Source of the DNA: JAGNLM01 sp964439835
GTDB taxonomy: Bacteria > Pseudomonadota > Gammaproteobacteria > JAABTG01
NCBI GenBank assembly: GCA_964439835.1
Contig: CAYTPQ010000008.1
Span: forward strand, 1-64,000
DNA length: 64,000 nucleotides
Direction of reading: 5' to 3'
The notes beneath the pieces are model-generated. The model was not told the DNA's origin. It worked only from the letters and a program-made list of their open reading frames with translations, and searched no databases. Positions within the stretch are counted from its first letter, which is position 1; the number at the start of each line of letters is the position of its first letter. Made by a program: the position numbers and the translations under genes. Shown here one piece after another: positions 18,741 through 27,348 of this stretch.

Positions 18741-19664
18741 ATGTCGATGGACGACCGCGACGGCGTCATCTGGTTTGACGGGCAACTGGTGCCCTGGCGC
18801 GAGGCCAGGATCCACGTCCTCACCCACAGCCTGCACTACGGCATGGGGGTCTTCGAGGGGGTACGGGCCTACAAGACGACCCTCGGCACGGCGATCTTTC
18901 GGCTCCGCGAGCACACCGACCGCCTGTTCCGCTCGGCCCACATCCTCGGCATGCGGATCCCGTTCGACCGGGACGCGCTGAACGACGCCCAGCGCCGGGT
19001 GGTGCGCGAGAACGGGCTGGCGACTGCCTACATCCGCCCGATCTGCTTCTACGGCTCGGAAGGGATGGGGCTGCGGGCGGACAACCTGAAGGTCCACTGC
19101 GCGGTCGCGGCGTGGGAGTGGGGCGCCTATCTCGGCGCCGAGAACATGGACCGCGGGATCCGGATCAAGACCTCGTCCTTCACCCGGCACCACGTGAACA
19201 TCACCATGTGCAAGGCGAAGGCCACCGGCAACTACATGAACTCCATGTTGGCGCTGCAGGAAGCGCTGGCGAGCGGCCACGACGAGGCGATGCTGCTGGA
19301 CCAGGAGGGGTACGTCGCGGAGGGTAGCGGCGAGAACATCTTCATCGTGCGCAACGGCGTGATCTACACGCCCGACCTGACGTCGGCGCTGGAGGGGATC
19401 ACCCGGGACACCATCCTGACGCTCGCCGCCGAGCAGGGGGTGCCGGTGCGCGAGAAGCGGATCACCCGGGACGAGGTCTACGTCGCCGACGAGGCCTTCT
19501 TCACCGGCACGGCCGCCGAGGTGACGCCGATCCGGGAGGTCGATGGCCGCGCGATCGGCAACGGCACCCGCGGCCCGATCACCACCCAGCTGCAATCGCG
19601 TTTCTTCGACGTGGTGCACGGGCGGGACGAGGCCCATCGGGGTTGGCTGGCGCCGGTCGCCTGA
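18741..19664 (+). CDS. ilvE: Branched-chain amino-acid aminotransferase
   Basis: A 307-residue class IV PLP enzyme that transaminates the keto acids of Leu, Ile and Val. It contains the substrate-side HSLHYGMGVFEGVRAYKT, the PLP-lysine region MCKAKATGNYMNSMLA, and EGSGENIFIVRNGVIYTP. It is preceded directly by glnE and followed by a small zinc-finger gene with its own strong ribosome-binding site. A 7-bp inverted repeat (CCGGAGG/CCTCCGG) lies in the 71-bp gap downstream but lacks a T-run. Confidence 0.97.
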   Translation: MSMDDRDGVIWFDGQLVPWREARIHVLTHSLHYGMGVFEGVRAYKTTLGTAIFRLREHTDRLFRSAHILGMRIPFDRDALNDAQRRVVRENGLATAYIRPICFYGSEGMGLRADNLKVHCAVAAWEWGAYLGAENMDRGIRIKTSSFTRHHVNITMCKAKATGNYMNSMLALQEALASGHDEAMLLDQEGYVAEGSGENIFIVRNGVIYTPDLTSALEGITRDTILTLAAEQGVPVREKRITRDEVYVADEAFFTGTAAEVTPIREVDGRAIGNGTRGPITTQLQSRFFDVVHGRDEAHRGWLAPVA

Positions 19665-19735
19665 ACACAGGAGAGGAAGTCGCCGGAGGGGTTCGTGAGT
19701 GGCGATTCCTCCGGGTAAAAAAGCAGGAGGGAACT

Positions 19736-19933
19736 GTGCCCGAGGCCATCGAGAAACCCAGGCCCGCAAACGCCGAGAACCGCTACGAGGTCCACAGAGC
19801 GGACCTTCCGGTGAGCTGCCCGCTGCCGAGCATGGCCCTGTGGAACTCCCACCCGCGGGTCTTCCTCCCCCTGGAGGAGACCGGCAAGGCCCGATGCCCC
19901 TATTGCGGGGCGGAGTTCGTACTGGTCGATTGA
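19736..19933 (+). CDS. Small zinc-finger protein (zf-CHCC family)
   Basis: A 65-residue protein ending in a CHCC zinc finger: SCPLPSMALWNSHPRVFLPL followed by ARCPYCGAEFVLVD, giving Cys, His and a Cys-x2-Cys pair. The family is related to the zinc-binding subunit NDUFS6 of mitochondrial complex I; the bacterial role is unknown. The GTG start is chosen because AGGAGGG ends 4 nt before it. Such genes commonly follow ilvE and precede LPS-core genes in gammaproteobacteria. Confidence 0.88.
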   Translation: MPEAIEKPRPANAENRYEVHRADLPVSCPLPSMALWNSHPRVFLPLEETGKARCPYCGAEFVLVD

Positions 19934-19950
19934 CGCCCCGACCGTTGGGG

Positions 19951-20135
19951 GGCGGATCGGGGGCTCGCCGCGCAGGGCGACTTGCGGAGCGCGGTGCGCC
20001 GGCCGATCAGGCCCGAAGGGGCCGGGTCACGATGACCCGGCCCGAGGTCGCGGCAGGGATGCCGCGTAGCGAGGCCCGGCCGGCGCACCGGAGAAGCGGA
20101 GCTCGGAGCCCGGAGCGGCGAGCCCCCGATCCGCC
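19951..20135. repeat. 185-bp triple-nested inverted repeat between convergent genes
   Basis: Three concentric perfect inverted repeats are visible. The outer 20-nt arms are 19951-19970 and 20116-20135. The middle 13-nt arms are 19992-20004 (CGGTGCGCCGGCC) and 20078-20090. The inner 11-nt arms are GGGCCGGGTCA (20019-20029) and TGACCCGGCCC (20033-20043), with a 3-nt loop. A side hairpin (CGGCAGGGATGCCG) lies at 20051-20064. It fills nearly the whole gap between the zinc-finger gene and the convergent sulfotransferase. It carries no ORF and no T-run. It may be a mobile palindromic repeat or a bidirectional transcription block. Confidence 0.85.
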
Positions 20136-20151
20136 GGCAGCACGCACCGCA

Positions 20152-20817
20152 TCACTCACCCTCCTCGAACCGGTACCCGAACATCTCGACGTCGGCCCGG
20201 AAGTGCTCGGCCACCAGGGCGCGCGTCTCGTCGGTGTAGTAGCTCCGGTAGTCCCGCCCGCGGTCCGTCGCCCGGCGGCGGTGGGGCAGGGCGGGCGGCG
20301 CGATGCCGATGCGCCGGCAGGCCTCCGCGAAGTCCTCCTCCAGCCGCTCGTAACGGCCCACGAAGTCCACGATCACGTTCCCGTGCAGGTCGACGAGGTA
20401 GTCCGACTGGCGCTCGATCGAGGTGTCGATGTGGTACTGGTACGGCCGCGCCGGGTCGAGCTTGTGGCGCAGGAACGCCGCGAAGTCCTGGTGCGGGCCG
20501 AGCAGGTGCGGGCGCTCGCGCCGGATGTGATGGAACGAGCTGACCTGCAGGTCCCAGGGGTTGCGCACGAAGGCGAACTTGAACAGCCGATCGTAGAGCT
20601 CGCGCGGCAGCATCTCGCGGGCGGCGATGGCCTTGGCGTGACGCGGCAGCTTGACGCCCAGCCGGTGCCCGCTCAGCGCGCTGAGCCGGCTGCACAGGAA
20701 CCTCGCCAGGGCCCAGGGCTCGCGCCACCGCTCCCGCTCGAGCGCCGCCCGTACGCTGGTGCCACCGGTCTTGGCGATGTGCACGAACAGGAAGTTGCGG
20801 CGCAAGGAGAGCAGCAC
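20152..20817 (-). CDS. Sulfotransferase family 2 (carbohydrate sulfotransferase-like)
   Basis: A 221-residue protein with the PAPS-binding signature near the N-terminus (FVHIAKTGGTSVRAAL, the 5'-phosphosulfate loop) and the 3'-phosphate motif FAFVRNPWDLQVSSFHH. These are features of Sulfotransfer_2 enzymes, which sulfate sugars using PAPS. The GTG at 20817 starts the homologous region, 14 bp after the stop of the upstream GT4 gene, so both are likely one operon. The in-frame ORF extending much further upstream is antisense noise. Its location suggests sulfation of a surface polysaccharide or LPS; the acceptor is unknown. Confidence 0.85.
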   Translation of the reverse strand: MLLSLRRNFLFVHIAKTGGTSVRAALERERWREPWALARFLCSRLSALSGHRLGVKLPRHAKAIAAREMLPRELYDRLFKFAFVRNPWDLQVSSFHHIRRERPHLLGPHQDFAAFLRHKLDPARPYQYHIDTSIERQSDYLVDLHGNVIVDFVGRYERLEEDFAEACRRIGIAPPALPHRRRATDRGRDYRSYYTDETRALVAEHFRADVEMFGYRFEEGE

Positions 20818-20831
20818 GGGGACTCTATGGC

Positions 20832-21935
20832 TCAGGCGAGACCCAGGACTTTGGCGTAGGCCTTGGCGCTCACGTCCACATGGTAATCCCGCACCGCCTC
20901 GCGCAGGTCTTGCGCGGGGGTCGGCCGCCCGAGCTGTTGCAGGATCGCGTCGGCCATCGCCGCGTCGTCTCCGACCGGCACCAGCGGTGCGACCGCCCCG
21001 CCGCGCAGGAGCTCGGCGGGGCCGCTCGGGCAGTCCGTTGCCACCACTGGCGTGCCCAGGGCCATCGCCTCGGTGAGGGCGTTCGGCGAGCCCTCCCAGG
21101 CCGAGGAGAGCACGAAGACCGTAGCCGCCGCCAGCACCGGATAGGGGTTGGCCGCGAACCCCGGCAGCGCCAGGTCGCCCTGCACCCCGAGGGACCGCGC
21201 GAGGTCGAGAAGCTCCTCCCGCTGGCGTCCCTCGCCCAGGATCACCAGCCGGCAGGGGCGGACGGCCCGGACCCGGGCGAACGCCCGTAAGAGGGTGGGG
21301 AAGTCCTTCTGCCGGGTCAGGCGGCCCATGCCCACCACCACTGGCGTTTCTCGCTCCCGCAACCAGGGTTGCTCTATGGGCGCTGCGGCCATGCGCTCGA
21401 GTTCCGGGGTGACCACCGGGTTGCGCACGACGGCCACCCGCCATTCCGGCAGGCCGGTGATGGCCCGCACGTCGGCGGCGACGCCCTCGGACACCGCGAC
21501 CAGGGCGTCGAGATGCGGGTAGAAGCCGCGCATGCCGAGGTACCAGGCGGCCCGGGTCACGGCCGGGCGGTCCGCCAGCGCGGCCGTGACGGTGGTGCCG
21601 AGACGGCCCACCAGACGCAGCGGCACCCCGGACAGCCGCCGCGCCACCACGGCGACCCGGATGGCCCGGTCCTTCGCCGCCAGCAGTGCCACAGGCCGCT
21701 CCCGACGCAGGTAGGTGACTAGGGCGGGCAGGGCCGAGTGGGTGTGCCGGGTCCCCAGGGGCACCACCCGTACCCCCTCGGGCGAGGCGCCGGCGTGGCC
21801 CCCTTCCGCGCGGGCCAGCACCAGGTCCACCTGCAACCCGCGGCGGGCCAGCCCGCCCGCCAGGTTCGCGACCATGCGCTCGACCCCGCCGTGGCCGGAA
21901 AAGGACAGGAACAGGGCGACGTGCGCGGCGTTCAT
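20832..21935 (-). CDS. GT4-family glycosyltransferase A
   Basis: A 367-residue GT-B fold enzyme. The N-terminal acceptor domain has SFSGHGGVERMVANLAGGLA. The donor domain has GMGRLTRQKDFPTLLRAF and the typical E-x7-E region SSAWEGSPNALTEAMALGTPVVATDC. It is strikingly similar over its full length to the divergent gene at 21991-23151, indicating an inverted duplication. Sugar specificity cannot be read. It is followed by a sulfotransferase. Probably acts at the cytoplasmic face on an LPS or O-chain intermediate. Confidence 0.9.
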   Translation of the reverse strand: MNAAHVALFLSFSGHGGVERMVANLAGGLARRGLQVDLVLARAEGGHAGASPEGVRVVPLGTRHTHSALPALVTYLRRERPVALLAAKDRAIRVAVVARRLSGVPLRLVGRLGTTVTAALADRPAVTRAAWYLGMRGFYPHLDALVAVSEGVAADVRAITGLPEWRVAVVRNPVVTPELERMAAAPIEQPWLRERETPVVVGMGRLTRQKDFPTLLRAFARVRAVRPCRLVILGEGRQREELLDLARSLGVQGDLALPGFAANPYPVLAAATVFVLSSAWEGSPNALTEAMALGTPVVATDCPSGPAELLRGGAVAPLVPVGDDAAMADAILQQLGRPTPAQDLREAVRDYHVDVSAKAYAKVLGLA

Positions 21936-21948
21936 GATAAATTGCGGT

Positions 21949-21974
21949 CCCTTCGTAGCTTACGCACCGAAGGG
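21949..21974. promoter_or_regulatory. Inverted repeat in the divergent promoter gap of the two GT4 genes
   Basis: CCCTTCG (21949-21955) and CGAAGGG (21968-21974) form an interrupted palindrome with a 12-nt centre in the 55-bp gap between divergent starts. It could be an operator, or a hairpin in one leader. No known regulator consensus is recognised. Confidence 0.3.
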
Positions 21975-21990
21975 CCGTTCCGGCAAAGGC

Positions 21991-23151
21991 ATGCGGTCCC
22001 CCCGGCCCCTGCACCTGACCCTGTTCCTGCCGACCTTCGGTGAGGGCGGGATGGAGCGGATGCTGGTCAACATGGCCGGCGGACTCGCGGCCCTCGGCCT
22101 GCAGGTCGATTTCTGGGTCGGTCGAACGGACGCCCCCTTCTTGGATCGCCTTCCCCCCGCCGTGCGGATGCTTCGGCACGAGGCCGCGTCGTCCCGCCGC
22201 AGGCGGCTCGCCTTCGGCGCCTACCTGCGCGCAGAACGCCCCGACGTCGTCCTCGCCGCCAAGGACCCCGCCGTGCTGATGGCGCTCGCCGCCCGCCGCC
22301 AGAGCGGCGCCGGTTGCGCCGTCGTCGCGCGCCCGGGCACCGTCTCCGAGCGCCTGCGGCGCCGGCCCGCCCTGCTCCGCTGGCGCGACCGCTGGGCCAT
22401 GCGCCGGGCCTACCGGGGGGCGGACCTGATCGTGGCCAACTCCCACGGCCTGGCCTGCGACGCCGCGAGGGTCGCCGGGGTCGCGATCGAGTCGATCCCG
22501 GTGGTGCGAAACCCGGTCATCACCCCGGATCTGGAGCACCTGGCCGCCGAGCCGGTCGCCCACCCGTGGTTGGGGCCGGACCGTCCGCCGATCCTGCTGG
22601 GCGCGGGCGGCTTCCGCCGCCAGAAAGACTTCCACACCCTGCTGCGGGCCTTCGCCCGGGTCCGGGCAGAGCGGGACGTGCGCCTGATCCTGCTCGGCCG
22701 GGGTCGGCTGGAGGCGTCGCTGCGGCGGCTCGCCGGCGAGCTGGGCATCGCCCGGGACGTCGACTTCCCGGGCTTCTCCACGAACCCGTACCCGTTCATG
22801 AAGGCCGCTGCAGTCTTCGTGCTGTCCTCCCGCTGGGAGGGGTCCCCGAACGTACTGACGGAGGCCCTGGCCCTGGGCACGCCGGCCGTGGCTACCGACT
22901 GTCCGAGCGGCCCCGCGGAGACCCTGCAGGAGGGCCGCGTCGGCCTGCTGGTCCCGGTCGGGGATCCGGACGCCATGGCCGGAGCAGTCCTGCGCACGCT
23001 CGATCAACCCCCGGATCCGGCCCGCCTCCGGGCCGCGGTGCGCGAGTACACGGTGGCCGAGAACGCCCGCCGGTACGCCGAGCTCCTGCAGGCGCTGGTC
23101 GCCCGCCGGAACGGCGCCGGGGCCTCGAGCGCCGCCCCTGGGGAGCGGTAG
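21991..23151 (+). CDS. GT4-family glycosyltransferase B
   Basis: A 386-residue GT-B glycosyltransferase, paralogous to the divergent neighbour. It shares LPTFGEGGMERMLVNMAGGLA at the N-terminus (a run of the same pattern as gene A), RRQKDFHTLLRAFARVRAE, NPYPFMKAAAVFVLSS and the donor-site SRWEGSPNVLTEALALGTPAVATDC. ATG 21991 is preferred; an ATG at 21934 would overlap the divergent gene's start codon. It is followed after 5 bp by the O-antigen ligase-like gene, so they form an operon. Confidence 0.9.
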   Translation: MRSPRPLHLTLFLPTFGEGGMERMLVNMAGGLAALGLQVDFWVGRTDAPFLDRLPPAVRMLRHEAASSRRRRLAFGAYLRAERPDVVLAAKDPAVLMALAARRQSGAGCAVVARPGTVSERLRRRPALLRWRDRWAMRRAYRGADLIVANSHGLACDAARVAGVAIESIPVVRNPVITPDLEHLAAEPVAHPWLGPDRPPILLGAGGFRRQKDFHTLLRAFARVRAERDVRLILLGRGRLEASLRRLAGELGIARDVDFPGFSTNPYPFMKAAAVFVLSSRWEGSPNVLTEALALGTPAVATDCPSGPAETLQEGRVGLLVPVGDPDAMAGAVLRTLDQPPDPARLRAAVREYTVAENARRYAELLQALVARRNGAGASSAAPGER

Positions 23152-23156
23152 CCGGC

Positions 23157-24518
23157 GTGCCCCGCCTCACGGCCGACCCGGCCGGCCGACTCGCGGCGCG
23201 GACGCGGGCCGCCCTCCTCCCGGCCTCCGTGGGGACCGCCGGACTCTACCTGTTCGCGGCCTCGGCCTGGCTCAGCCCGGCAGCCGCCCGGGTGGCGCTG
23301 GGCCTGATGCTACTCGCCGCCCTCGCTCAGGCCCGCGAGCTGGCGTGGACGCTGGCGCGCTCGCCCGTCGCGGCAGTGACCGGCGTCTGGGTGGTGGCCG
23401 TGCTGCTGAGCTACGCCGGGGCGGGGCCCGTCGCGGCGACGGCAGCCCACGCCGAGGCGGCGACAAAGCTGATATGGCTCTCCGCCTTTCTGCTGGTCGC
23501 CTGGTGGGTGCGCGGCGACCCGCGGCGGGTGTGGACGGTCCTCGGCCTGGCGCTCGCCGGGTTCCTGCTGCGCCGGGCGCTCTACCTGCCCCGGCTTGAG
23601 CTCGGCTGGCTGGCCGCGGGGATGCGAACCGGCCTCGGGCTGCCCGAGATTGCAACGGCCACCTACTCGCTGATCGGCCTGGCTGGCCTGCTGCTGGCCA
23701 GCCCGCGGTTCTGGCACTGGACTGGGACCCTCGCGCGCGGCGCCGCCCCGGTGGCGCTACGCGCCGGCTGGGCGTGCGCCGGCCTGTTCCTGGTCCTCCT
23801 GGTCCTGGTGAGCCAGTCACGCGCGGTGTGGATCCTGGCGCTTGTCGCCCTGCCTCTCCTGGCGGGATGGCTGGTGCTGGGCGCCGGCCCGCGACAGCAA
23901 GCGAGCCCGCGCGCGCTCACCCTGCTGACCGTGGTCCTGCTCGCCGGCCTGCTCCTGGCCTACTGGGACTCCATTGGGGCGCGGTTTGCCGAGGACACCG
24001 GGGCTTTCCGCGCCGTGGTTTCGGGCGACTGGCAGGCCGTGCCGTACACCTCGGGCGGGCTCCGCGTGCACCTGTGGCGGCTGGGGGCCGAGTGGTGGCT
24101 GCAGGCCCCCTGGCTCGGGCAAGGACCGGCGGCACTGCCGGCGCTGATCGGGACCACCGGCGTGCCGGAACTGTTGCCGCTCGACGACGTCCACAACGTC
24201 GCCCTGGACCTGCTGGTGCGCCTGGGGCTGGTCGGTCTCACGGCCTACCTGGCGATGCTGGGCCTGGTGCTCGGGGGCTGGTTTCGCGCCCAGCGCTCCG
24301 GCCGCGTGCCCCGGGACCTGTTCCTGGTCGTGCTGGCGGCCCTGGCCCTGGACGCCCTGGTGGGCCTGACCAACTGCCGTACCTTGAGCACCGACTGGAA
24401 GTTCTTCTGGCTGCTGCTCGCCGGCAGCGCGGCCAGCTTCGCACTCCACCGCCGGCCCGGGTCTGCCGCCCCGACCGCACCGCCGGTCCCGCCCGCCGCC
24501 GCGCTCTCACCGCCGTAG
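23157..24518 (+). CDS. O-antigen ligase / Wzy_C family membrane protein
   Basis: A 453-residue polytopic inner-membrane protein with roughly 10-12 hydrophobic helices. Family hallmarks are LVLVSQSRAVWILALVALPL and, after a large periplasmic loop (about residues 285-335), DDVHNVALDLLVRLGLVGL, the Wzy_C histidine motif. Such proteins attach O-chains to lipid A-core (WaaL) or polymerise repeat units (Wzy); the two cannot be separated from sequence alone. The GTG start at 23157 follows GGGAGCGG. It ends 7 bp from the convergent heptosyltransferase gene. Confidence 0.85.
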   Translation: MPRLTADPAGRLAARTRAALLPASVGTAGLYLFAASAWLSPAAARVALGLMLLAALAQARELAWTLARSPVAAVTGVWVVAVLLSYAGAGPVAATAAHAEAATKLIWLSAFLLVAWWVRGDPRRVWTVLGLALAGFLLRRALYLPRLELGWLAAGMRTGLGLPEIATATYSLIGLAGLLLASPRFWHWTGTLARGAAPVALRAGWACAGLFLVLLVLVSQSRAVWILALVALPLLAGWLVLGAGPRQQASPRALTLLTVVLLAGLLLAYWDSIGARFAEDTGAFRAVVSGDWQAVPYTSGGLRVHLWRLGAEWWLQAPWLGQGPAALPALIGTTGVPELLPLDDVHNVALDLLVRLGLVGLTAYLAMLGLVLGGWFRAQRSGRVPRDLFLVVLAALALDALVGLTNCRTLSTDWKFFWLLLAGSAASFALHRRPGSAAPTAPPVPPAAALSPP

Positions 24519-24525
24519 GGTGTGG

Positions 24526-25566
24526 TCAGGCCGCCCGGTCCAGCAGCACCCGGGCCGCCTCCAGCACACCCGCGACCGTGTGCCGGCCCATGCAGTCGAA
24601 GCGCCCGTGGCAAGTGGGGGTCCGCTTGCACGGGGAGCAGGGTAGCGGGTCGTAGAGCACGCTCGCGAGGGGCGTGCCCGGATCCAGGTAGGGGCGGGTG
24701 GCGCCGAAGATCGCGACCGTCGGTATGCCGTGCGCCAGACCCAGGTGGGTGAGGCCGGTGTCGACGCCGACCACCAGCCGGGCACCCGCGACCAGGGCCA
24801 CGGACTCGTCGAGGGTCGTGCGCCCCGCCAGGGTGCGCGCCCGGCCGCCGCTCGCCGTCACGATGCGCTCGGCCGCCGCGCGGTCGGCGGGACCACCGAG
24901 GACCAGGGGGGTGAGCCCGGTCGTCGCCGCGAGGCGCTCCGCGAGACCGGCCCAGCGCGCCTCCACCCAGTGCTTTTGCGGCCGGGTCGTGAACGGGCAG
25001 AGGGCCGCGTACTCGCCGGCGACCCCCTCGCCGGCGAGCAAAGCGCGGGCCGAGGCGCGGGGCGCCTCGCCGACCGGGACGTCCATCGGGAAGTCGCCGA
25101 CCTCGAGCCCCAGATACCCCGCCAGCACCAGGTACTCCGCGCCGACCCGGCGGCTCACGGTCTTACGCCCCAGGGTCTCGGTCATCAGCCACTGGCCGCC
25201 CTCCCGCGAACCGAGGCCGACCCGCCGCGGCGCCCCGGTCAGCCGCGCCCAGACGGCGCTCTTCAGCAACCCCTGGGTGTCGAGCACCAGGTCGAAGCCT
25301 CGCCCGCGCAGCTCGCGAGCGAAGCGGCTGATGGCGCGCCGGAGCTCCCCGTAGCGCGCGCCGTTCCACAACCGGTGCCACTCGTCCCGGGGCCAGACCA
25401 GGACCTCGTCCAGGCGCGGGTTGTGCCGCAGCAGCGGGGCCCCGGCCGGCTCCGTGAGCCAGGCCAGGTAGGCGCCCGGCCAGGTCCGGCGCAGCGCCGG
25501 GATGAGGGCCGAGGCCATGACGATGTCGCCGAGGGCGCTCAAGCGCACGATGAGGACGCGGCTCAC
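24526..25566 (-). CDS. Glycosyltransferase family 9 (LPS heptosyltransferase)
   Basis: A 346-residue GT9 enzyme, most like WaaC/heptosyltransferase I. It starts MSRVLIVRLSALGDIVMASA, the typical GT9 N-terminus. ADP-heptose-site motifs are VGVDTGLTHLGLAHGIPTVAIFGATRP, of which the core is DTGLTHLGLAHGIPTVAIFG, and the C-terminal CSPCKRTPTCHGRFDCM. The expected role is transfer of L,D-heptose to Kdo2-lipid A. It overlaps the msbA stop by 4 bp (ATGA), so it is translated after msbA. The exact assignment, waaC versus waaF, is uncertain. Confidence 0.88.
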   Translation of the reverse strand: MSRVLIVRLSALGDIVMASALIPALRRTWPGAYLAWLTEPAGAPLLRHNPRLDEVLVWPRDEWHRLWNGARYGELRRAISRFARELRGRGFDLVLDTQGLLKSAVWARLTGAPRRVGLGSREGGQWLMTETLGRKTVSRRVGAEYLVLAGYLGLEVGDFPMDVPVGEAPRASARALLAGEGVAGEYAALCPFTTRPQKHWVEARWAGLAERLAATTGLTPLVLGGPADRAAAERIVTASGGRARTLAGRTTLDESVALVAGARLVVGVDTGLTHLGLAHGIPTVAIFGATRPYLDPGTPLASVLYDPLPCSPCKRTPTCHGRFDCMGRHTVAGVLEAARVLLDRAA

Positions 25567-27335
25567 GGCGAGGGTGCTTCCGCGAACTGGACCCGGTACA
25601 GGTCGGCGTACAGACCACCCCGGGCGAGGAGCTCCCGGTGGGTGCCCTCCTCAACGACCTGCCCGCCGCGCAGGACGACGATACGGTCGGCGTTCTCGAT
25701 GGTCGACAGGCGGTGGGCGATAACCAGCGTGCTGCGGCCGCGGCGCAGGTTCTCCAGCGCCTCCTGCACGCGGCGCTCGGACTCGGTGTCGAGGGCCGAG
25801 GTCGCCTCGTCCAGGACCAGGATCGGGGCATCCTTCAGCAGGGCCCGGGCGATGGCGATCCGCTGGCGCTGGCCCCCGGAGAGCCGCACGCCCCGGTCGC
25901 CGACCCGGGTCTGGAACCCCTCGGGCAGGGCCTGGATGAACTCCAGGGCGTTGGCCGCGCGCGCCGCCGCCCGGATGTCGTCCTCGCTCGCGCCCTGGCG
26001 CGCGCCGTAGGCGATGTTGGCGGCAACCGTGTCGTTGAAGAGGACGACGTCCTGCCCGACGTAGGCGATCTGCGCCCGCAGGTCGCGCAAGGGCAGATCG
26101 GCCACGTCTCGGCCGTCGATCAGGACCTGGCCGCTCTCCAGCTCGTAGAACCGGGGGATCAGATGCGCGACGGTGGTCTTGCCCCCGCCCGAGGGGCCGA
26201 CCAGGGCCACGGTCTCGCCGGGGGCGACCACGAGCGACAGGTCGCGTACCGCCGGGTCGCGGCCGCGCTCGTAGCGGAAGGTCACGCCGCGCAGCTCGAT
26301 CCGGCCGGAGGCCCGGGTGATCGCCCCGGTACCCTGGTCTGCCTCGACCGGCTCGTCGATCAGCTCGAAGATGCTCTCCGCCGCCGCCAGGCCCCGCTGC
26401 AGGGGCTCGCTGACCTGGGTCAAGCGCTTGATCGGGGAGAACAGCATGCCCATGGCACCCAGGAACGAGACGAACGCGCCCACGGTGAGGGTGCCCTCGA
26501 CCGCCTGGCGCGAGGCGATGAAGACGATGACGGCGAGGCCGGTGGCGGTCGAGAGCTGCACCAGCGGGACGTTCAGGCTCGCGGCGGCGCGGGACTTGAA
26601 GGTGTATCGGCGGACCCAGTTGCTCGTGCGGCCGAAGCGCTCGGCCTCGTAGCGCTCGCCGCCAAAGACCTTGACGATCCGGTGGCCCTCGGTCGCCTCC
26701 TCGAGGACGTGGGTCATCTCCCCGTAGGTGCGCTGGAGCGAGCGGCTGATCTGCCGCAGGCGCTGGCTCACCGCGCGTACGATGAGCACCACCAGCGGGG
26801 CCACCACCAGCCCGATCAGGGTCAGGCGCCAGCTGAGGTACAGCATCCAGCCGAGCAGACCGGCGACCGTCAGGGTGTCGCGCACGATCACGTCCAGGAC
26901 CTTGGTCGCGGCCTGGGTGACCTGGTTCACGTCGTAGGTCACCTTGGAGATCACCACGCCCGCGGAGTTCTGGTCGAAGAAGCGCGCCGGAAAGTGCAAC
27001 AGACGGTCGAACATCTGCGCCCGCAGGTCGTAGACGACCTTGCCGCCGACCCAGGCGATCGCCACCTCGGCCACATACTCGCCGAGCCCCCGGACCACGA
27101 ACAGACCCATGAGCGCGAGCGGCATCCACACGACGCCGGCGGGGTCGCGCTCGACGAAGTTCTGGTCGAGCAGGGGCTTGATCAGCGCGGGGATGGCCGG
27201 CTGGCTGGCCGCCACGACGACCATGCCGACCAGCGAGGCCCCGAACTGCCGCCAGTACGGGCGCACATAGCCGAGCAGCCGCACGTACAGGCGGTAGCTG
27301 TGGACGGCGTCGGAGCCTGCTGTCGGTATGCGCAC
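25563..27335 (-). CDS. msbA: Lipid A export ABC transporter MsbA
   Basis: A 590-residue half-transporter that flips lipid A-core across the inner membrane. The N-terminal six-helix ABC exporter domain is followed by an ATPase domain with Walker A VGPSGGGKTTVAHLI, signature RLSGGQRQRIAIARAL and Walker B ILVLDEATSALDTESE. Length is normal (E. coli 582). The only plausible start is a GTG at 27335, with AGGGG directly abutting it. The 110-bp palindromic element begins only 14 bp upstream, so this element forms most of the msbA leader or promoter region. Confidence 0.93.
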   Translation of the reverse strand: MRIPTAGSDAVHSYRLYVRLLGYVRPYWRQFGASLVGMVVVAASQPAIPALIKPLLDQNFVERDPAGVVWMPLALMGLFVVRGLGEYVAEVAIAWVGGKVVYDLRAQMFDRLLHFPARFFDQNSAGVVISKVTYDVNQVTQAATKVLDVIVRDTLTVAGLLGWMLYLSWRLTLIGLVVAPLVVLIVRAVSQRLRQISRSLQRTYGEMTHVLEEATEGHRIVKVFGGERYEAERFGRTSNWVRRYTFKSRAAASLNVPLVQLSTATGLAVIVFIASRQAVEGTLTVGAFVSFLGAMGMLFSPIKRLTQVSEPLQRGLAAAESIFELIDEPVEADQGTGAITRASGRIELRGVTFRYERGRDPAVRDLSLVVAPGETVALVGPSGGGKTTVAHLIPRFYELESGQVLIDGRDVADLPLRDLRAQIAYVGQDVVLFNDTVAANIAYGARQGASEDDIRAAARAANALEFIQALPEGFQTRVGDRGVRLSGGQRQRIAIARALLKDAPILVLDEATSALDTESERRVQEALENLRRGRSTLVIAHRLSTIENADRIVVLRGGQVVEEGTHRELLARGGLYADLYRVQFAEAPSP

Positions 27336-27348
27336 CCCTGCGACCGCG

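Noticed and set aside
20818..23007. Long in-frame upstream extension of the sulfotransferase
   Set aside because: It overlaps glycosyltransferase A in another frame and glycosyltransferase B antisense. Sulfotransferase homology begins only at the GTG at 20817.
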